Below, piece by piece: positions 6,794-9,523 of a stretch of DNA of 9,523 bases. Made by a program: the position numbers and the translations under genes. Within the stretch, counting starts at the first letter, position 1; every line of letters starts with the position of its first letter. Source of the DNA: Hyphomicrobiales bacterium (GTDB lineage Bacteria > Pseudomonadota > Alphaproteobacteria > Rhizobiales > Xanthobacteraceae); the NCBI GenBank assembly GCA_003133345.1, contig PKXB01000097.1, forward strand, positions 3,172-12,694, written 5' to 3'. The notes beneath the pieces were generated by a model that did no database searches, was not told the origin of the DNA, and worked only from the letters and a program-made list of their open reading frames with translations.

Positions 6794-7903
6794 ATGATCC
6801 GACGCTACGGACTTTTCCTGCTGACGCTGCCGGTCGCGGCGGTCTTTTCGGCCGCGCCCGCCGTCGCACAGTATTATTCGTCGGCGCCGCCGCCTGGCTA
6901 CTATCGGAGCGGTCCGCCGCCGGGCGCTTATTACGACGACCGGCTGCCGCCGCCTGCCTTTTGGAACGATGACGATGACGACGATCAACCGGCGCGCCGG
7001 CCGTATCGCTCGCCGCAGCTGAGCCAGGTTCCGCCAGGCCAAGCCGGCGCCCCCAACCGGATTCTGCCCTATCCGGACGAGGCCGACGCGCCGCCGCCGC
7101 CGCCCGGCTTTGCCCCGCCCAGCGGGCGTCCGCCGCTCTATGGCCATCAGCTCGACCAGCAGGCGCCGCCAGCCGCCGCGGCAGCGCCGCCCGCCACCCG
7201 CGATCCGGATGAGGTCCGCCCGCCGGGCGCGATCGGTGCAGCGCCTAGCGCGACGCCGCAGCCGGCACCGCCGGGCGCGACCGCCGCGTTGCCACCGGAG
7301 GATCAGCCCGAGCAAGGCAAGCCCAAGGAATTAGCGCCCAATCTCAAGAAGCAAATGGTGACGCTCTCCACCAAGGAGCCGGCCGGCACCATCATCATCG
7401 ATACGCCGAACACCTACCTCTATCTTGTGCTCGGCGGCGGCAACGCGCTGCGCTACGGCATCGGCGTCGGCCGCGAGGGCTTCACCTGGGCGGGCACCGA
7501 ACGCATCTCCAAGATGAAGGACTGGCCGGACTGGTTTCCGCCGTCGGAGATGATCGAGCGCCAGCCTTATCTGCCGCGCATGATGGCGGGCGGACCGGGC
7601 AATCCGCTCGGCGCGCGCGCGCTTTACCTCGGGCACACGCTGTACCGCATCCACGGCACCAACCAGCCCTCGACCATCGGCACGTTCGTGTCGTCCGGCT
7701 GCATCCGGCTGCTCAACGAAGACATCGAGGACCTGTACAGCCGCGTTCAGGTCGGCACGCGCGTCGTCGTCATGCCCGGCAAGGCGCCGGAGACGGCGGC
7801 AAATAGCGGCACAGCGCCGAACGCGGAACCGGCGAACCCGATGGCGCCGCCGCCGCACAACGGCACTGCGGTTTCCGCATCGCCGCTGCCGCCGGCGCGC
7901 TAA
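6794..7903 (+). CDS. Secreted L,D-transpeptidase (YkuD domain) with long Pro/Ala-rich spacer
   Basis: This 369-residue enzyme probably makes 3-3 peptidoglycan cross-links or attaches proteins to peptidoglycan in the periplasm. It starts with a Sec signal peptide of about 25 residues, with predicted cleavage AVA|Q and no lipobox. Residues 26 to about 190 are low complexity, rich in Pro, Ala, Gly and Tyr, with six aspartates in a row at 59-64. The YkuD domain follows (about 200-340), with the motif HGTN at 287-290 and SSGCIRLLNED containing catalytic C303. A short Pro/Ala tail ends the protein. The ATG at 6794 is chosen because it begins the signal peptide and has AGGG just upstream; an in-frame ATG at 6722 would bury the signal and read through the hairpin. 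The stop overlaps the convergent dehydrogenase gene by 4 bp. Family assignment is secure; the cross-linked partner is unknown. Confidence 0.92.
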   Translation: MIRRYGLFLLTLPVAAVFSAAPAVAQYYSSAPPPGYYRSGPPPGAYYDDRLPPPAFWNDDDDDDQPARRPYRSPQLSQVPPGQAGAPNRILPYPDEADAPPPPPGFAPPSGRPPLYGHQLDQQAPPAAAAAPPATRDPDEVRPPGAIGAAPSATPQPAPPGATAALPPEDQPEQGKPKELAPNLKKQMVTLSTKEPAGTIIIDTPNTYLYLVLGGGNALRYGIGVGREGFTWAGTERISKMKDWPDWFPPSEMIERQPYLPRMMAGGPGNPLGARALYLGHTLYRIHGTNQPSTIGTFVSSGCIRLLNEDIEDLYSRVQVGTRVVVMPGKAPETAANSGTAPNAEPANPMAPPPHNGTAVSASPLPPAR

Positions 7904-8901
7904 GCGCGCCCGTTTCCCGCAACGCTTACTTTCGCGAGCCTTGTGACCGCCTCGATCATCGCGCCGGCATCGGCCACGCCTTTGCCGGCGATGTCGTGCG
8001 CGCTGCCATGCGCCACCGACGAGAACAGGATCGGCGAGCCGATCGAAAGCCCGGCGGTACGGTTGAAGGCTTGCAGCTTGGCGGCGATGTGGCCCTGGTC
8101 GTGCAGCATAACAATATATGCGTCGCAGCCTTTCTTACGGAACATGGTGTCGGCGCCGAACGGGCCGCACGCATCGATGTCGGACTTGGCCGCAGCTTGA
8201 ATCGCCGGCGCGATGATCTCGATTTCCTCAGCTCCAAACATGCCGCCTTCGCCGGCGTGCGGATTGAGCCCGCTGACGAAAATCTTCGGCCGCGCGATGC
8301 CGAGCCGTTTGAGCGCGGCGTCGGTGACGCGGATCACGCGCTCGACCCGCTCCGGCGTGATCAGCGCGACCGCCTCGCGAACGCTCACATGCAGGGTGGC
8401 GTGCGCGATGCGCACGTCGTCGAAGCAGATCATCAGATAGACGTCGTTGACCGGCGTTCCCGTTTCACGCGCTACGAACGAGGGATAGCCGTCGAAGGCG
8501 ATGCCGGCAGCCTGGATCGAGCGTTCGGTCTGCGGCGCTGCCACCACCGCCTCGACGTCGCCGGCGAGCGCAGCCTTGATCGCGCGGCGGGCGCTGCTCA
8601 GCGAGGCGCGGCCGTAAGCGGCATCGACCTTGCCGAAGTTCACCGGCGTATTAGTGCCGTCGCCGGCATCGAGCAGGTTGATCGCGCCGTCCGACCAGTC
8701 GGCATCGCCGGCTTCGCCGACGACGTTCAACTGCGGCGCGAGACCAGCGGCTTTCGCATGCAGTTCCACGGCCGCCGGGTCGCCCACCAGCAAGGGCCGG
8801 CACAGGGCGCGCACCCGCGCGTCGAGCGCGGCCTTGAGCGCGATTTCCGGGCCGATCCCGGCCGGGTCTCCGGTCGCAATGGCGATCCGCGGCAAGTTCA
8901 T
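7900..8901 (-). CDS. PdxA-superfamily dehydrogenase, likely TphB-like cis-dihydrodiol dehydrogenase
   Basis: This 333-residue protein belongs to the PdxA family of metal-dependent NAD(P) oxidative decarboxylases. It begins with the family motif ATGDPAGIGPEIALKA. The three metal histidines, H171, H215 (in GLNPHAGEG) and H267 (in MLHDQGH), match E. coli PdxA H166, H211 and H266. Substrate contacts differ: the H136-T137 pair of E. coli is Y139-P140 here, N283 is G284 and R292 is F293, while K274 is kept as K275. GIAFDGYPS, MLHDQGHI and SSVAHGSAHDIAGKGVAD are, as I recall them, close to TphB, which oxidises and decarboxylates the terephthalate dihydrodiol. The divergent neighbour is a Rieske oxygenase, supporting this reading. 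Start: ATG 8901 with GGGAAAG upstream; an in-frame TTG at 8919 would add six residues. An automatic label of 4-hydroxythreonine-4-phosphate dehydrogenase would likely be misleading. Confidence 0.9.
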   Translation of the reverse strand: MNLPRIAIATGDPAGIGPEIALKAALDARVRALCRPLLVGDPAAVELHAKAAGLAPQLNVVGEAGDADWSDGAINLLDAGDGTNTPVNFGKVDAAYGRASLSSARRAIKAALAGDVEAVVAAPQTERSIQAAGIAFDGYPSFVARETGTPVNDVYLMICFDDVRIAHATLHVSVREAVALITPERVERVIRVTDAALKRLGIARPKIFVSGLNPHAGEGGMFGAEEIEIIAPAIQAAAKSDIDACGPFGADTMFRKKGCDAYIVMLHDQGHIAAKLQAFNRTAGLSIGSPILFSSVAHGSAHDIAGKGVADAGAMIEAVTRLAKVSVAGNGRA

Positions 8902-8987
8902 GGTCGTCTTTCCCGGCAAGCGCGAGTGCCTATAATGGTCAGCCCGCGTTGCCGCGGAAGCATAACAAAGTTCGAGGAAACGTCGCC
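8902..8987. promoter_or_regulatory. Divergent promoter region between dehydrogenase and Rieske gene
   Basis: This 86-bp gap separates two divergent start codons. On the plus strand TATAAT at 8931-8936 is a perfect -10 hexamer; the best -35 nearby, TTTCCC at 8909-8914 with 16-bp spacing, is poor, as expected if an activator is needed. Just after the predicted start point an inverted repeat, CCGCG (8944-8948) and CGCGG (8953-8957) around TTGC, could be an operator or leader hairpin. GAGGAAA at 8974-8980 is the ribosome site for the Rieske gene. Confidence 0.45.
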
Positions 8988-9523
8988 ATGATGTCGCGTG
9001 AACAAAACGACCAGTTGAGCCGCATCGGCCCGGGCGCGCTGATGGGCAAGCTGTTGCGGCGCTACTGGGCGCCGTTCCTGCTGGCAGCGGAAATCCCCGC
9101 GCCGGACTGTCCGCCGGTGCGGGTCAAGCTGATGGGCGAGCGCCTGATCGCCTTTCGCGACAGCAAGGGGCGTATCGGCGTGATCGACGAATTCTGCGCC
9201 CATCGCGGCGCTTCGCTGTGGTTCGGCGAGAGCGAAGACTGCGGCATCCGCTGCCACTATCACGGCTGGAAATACGACGTGACCGGGCAATGCACCGACC
9301 TGCCGTCGGAGCCGGAGGACTCGGGCTTTCGCAAGAACATCAAATTGAAATCCTATCCCTGCATCGAGAAGGCCGGCATCATCTGGGCCTATACGGGTCC
9401 GCCGAAATTGCAGCCGCCGCCGCCGGCGCTGGAATGGACCGAGGTGGCGCCCGAGCAGCGCTTCGTCTCCAAGCGGTTGCAGGAATGCAATTACCTGCAG
9501 GCGATGGAAGGCGGCATCGACTC
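8988..9523 (+). CDS. Rieske [2Fe-2S] aromatic ring-hydroxylating oxygenase, large subunit, partial
   Basis: This is the N-terminal 178 codons of a Rieske non-haem iron oxygenase; the gene runs off the right edge. These enzymes hydroxylate aromatic or related rings using electrons from a separate reductase. The Rieske cluster motif is complete: C70-x-H72, 16 residues, then C89-x2-H92, within DEFCAHRGASLWFGE and CGIRCHYHGWKYD. GPGALMGKLLRRYWAPFLLAAE at the N-terminus and NYLQAMEGGID at the edge (residues 169-178) are typical of the phthalate 4,5-dioxygenase / 3-chlorobenzoate dioxygenase / LigXa-type group. The mononuclear iron ligands would lie just beyond the window. Start: ATG at 8988, with a second ATG directly after it; GAGGAAA lies 7 nt upstream. 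Subfamily is likely; the substrate cannot be read from this fragment. Confidence 0.93.
   Translation, partial: MMSREQNDQLSRIGPGALMGKLLRRYWAPFLLAAEIPAPDCPPVRVKLMGERLIAFRDSKGRIGVIDEFCAHRGASLWFGESEDCGIRCHYHGWKYDVTGQCTDLPSEPEDSGFRKNIKLKSYPCIEKAGIIWAYTGPPKLQPPPPALEWTEVAPEQRFVSKRLQECNYLQAMEGGID

Noticed and set aside
7331..7858. Minus-strand open frame inside the L,D-transpeptidase
   Set aside because: It is a shadow of the YkuD coding region, whose HGTN and SSGCIR motifs are in the plus strand.
7996..8991. Plus-strand 331-codon open frame opposite the PdxA-like gene
   Set aside because: No domain, Arg/Asp/Gly-rich antisense composition, and the minus strand encodes a full PdxA-family protein.
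8898..9290. Minus-strand open frame over the start of the Rieske gene
   Set aside because: It would overlap the divergent promoter and the Rieske cluster codons, and shows no family motif.

Overview
The window is GC-rich chromosomal DNA with tightly packed, overlapping genes. Gene content (NodT-type outer-membrane lipoprotein, MdtA/MdtB-like efflux genes, an ECF sigma factor with a membrane anti-sigma and a Metal_resist-family sensor, and a proline-rich L,D-transpeptidase) suggests an alphaproteobacterium of the Hyphomicrobiales (Bradyrhizobium/Xanthobacteraceae-like). That placement is an inference from protein families and base composition; there is no rRNA or other marker gene here.

Region A (1-5960, all minus strand) reads, in transcription order: ECF sigma factor (5960-5427), short single-pass anti-sigma protein (5412-5059), periplasmic heavy-metal-sensor-type protein (5062-4583), outer-membrane efflux lipoprotein (4525-3023), membrane-fusion protein (3033-1777) and the N-terminal 593 codons of an RND permease (1780 to beyond base 1). 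Most junctions overlap or touch; the only real gap is 57 bp between sensor and outer-membrane gene. The layout resembles the Cupriavidus CnrYXH regulatory cassette attached to a tripartite pump, but the pump proteins look like the MdtABC multidrug type rather than CnrCBA/CzcCBA metal pumps. A likely model is that the inner-membrane anti-sigma and sensor hold the sigma factor until an envelope signal releases it to switch on the pump.

Region B (5961-6793) is a 321-bp divergent intergenic stretch, a plus-strand carboxymuconolactone-decarboxylase-family gene (6282-6665), and a 128-bp gap with a weak promoter candidate and a hairpin. Region C is a secreted L,D-transpeptidase (6794-7903, plus) with a long Pro/Ala-rich spacer. 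It converges on, and overlaps by 4 bp, the minus-strand gene 8901-7900.

Region D holds that minus-strand PdxA-superfamily dehydrogenase and, divergently, the start of a Rieske non-haem iron oxygenase (8988 to beyond 9523). The PdxA-like protein keeps the three metal histidines but has lost several residues that bind 4-phosphohydroxythreonine in E. coli PdxA. It resembles TphB, the terephthalate cis-dihydrodiol dehydrogenase, so the pair probably belongs to aromatic-acid catabolism rather than vitamin B6 synthesis. The PcaC-like gene nearby fits the same theme. No tRNA, rRNA, CRISPR array, insertion sequence or phage gene was seen.
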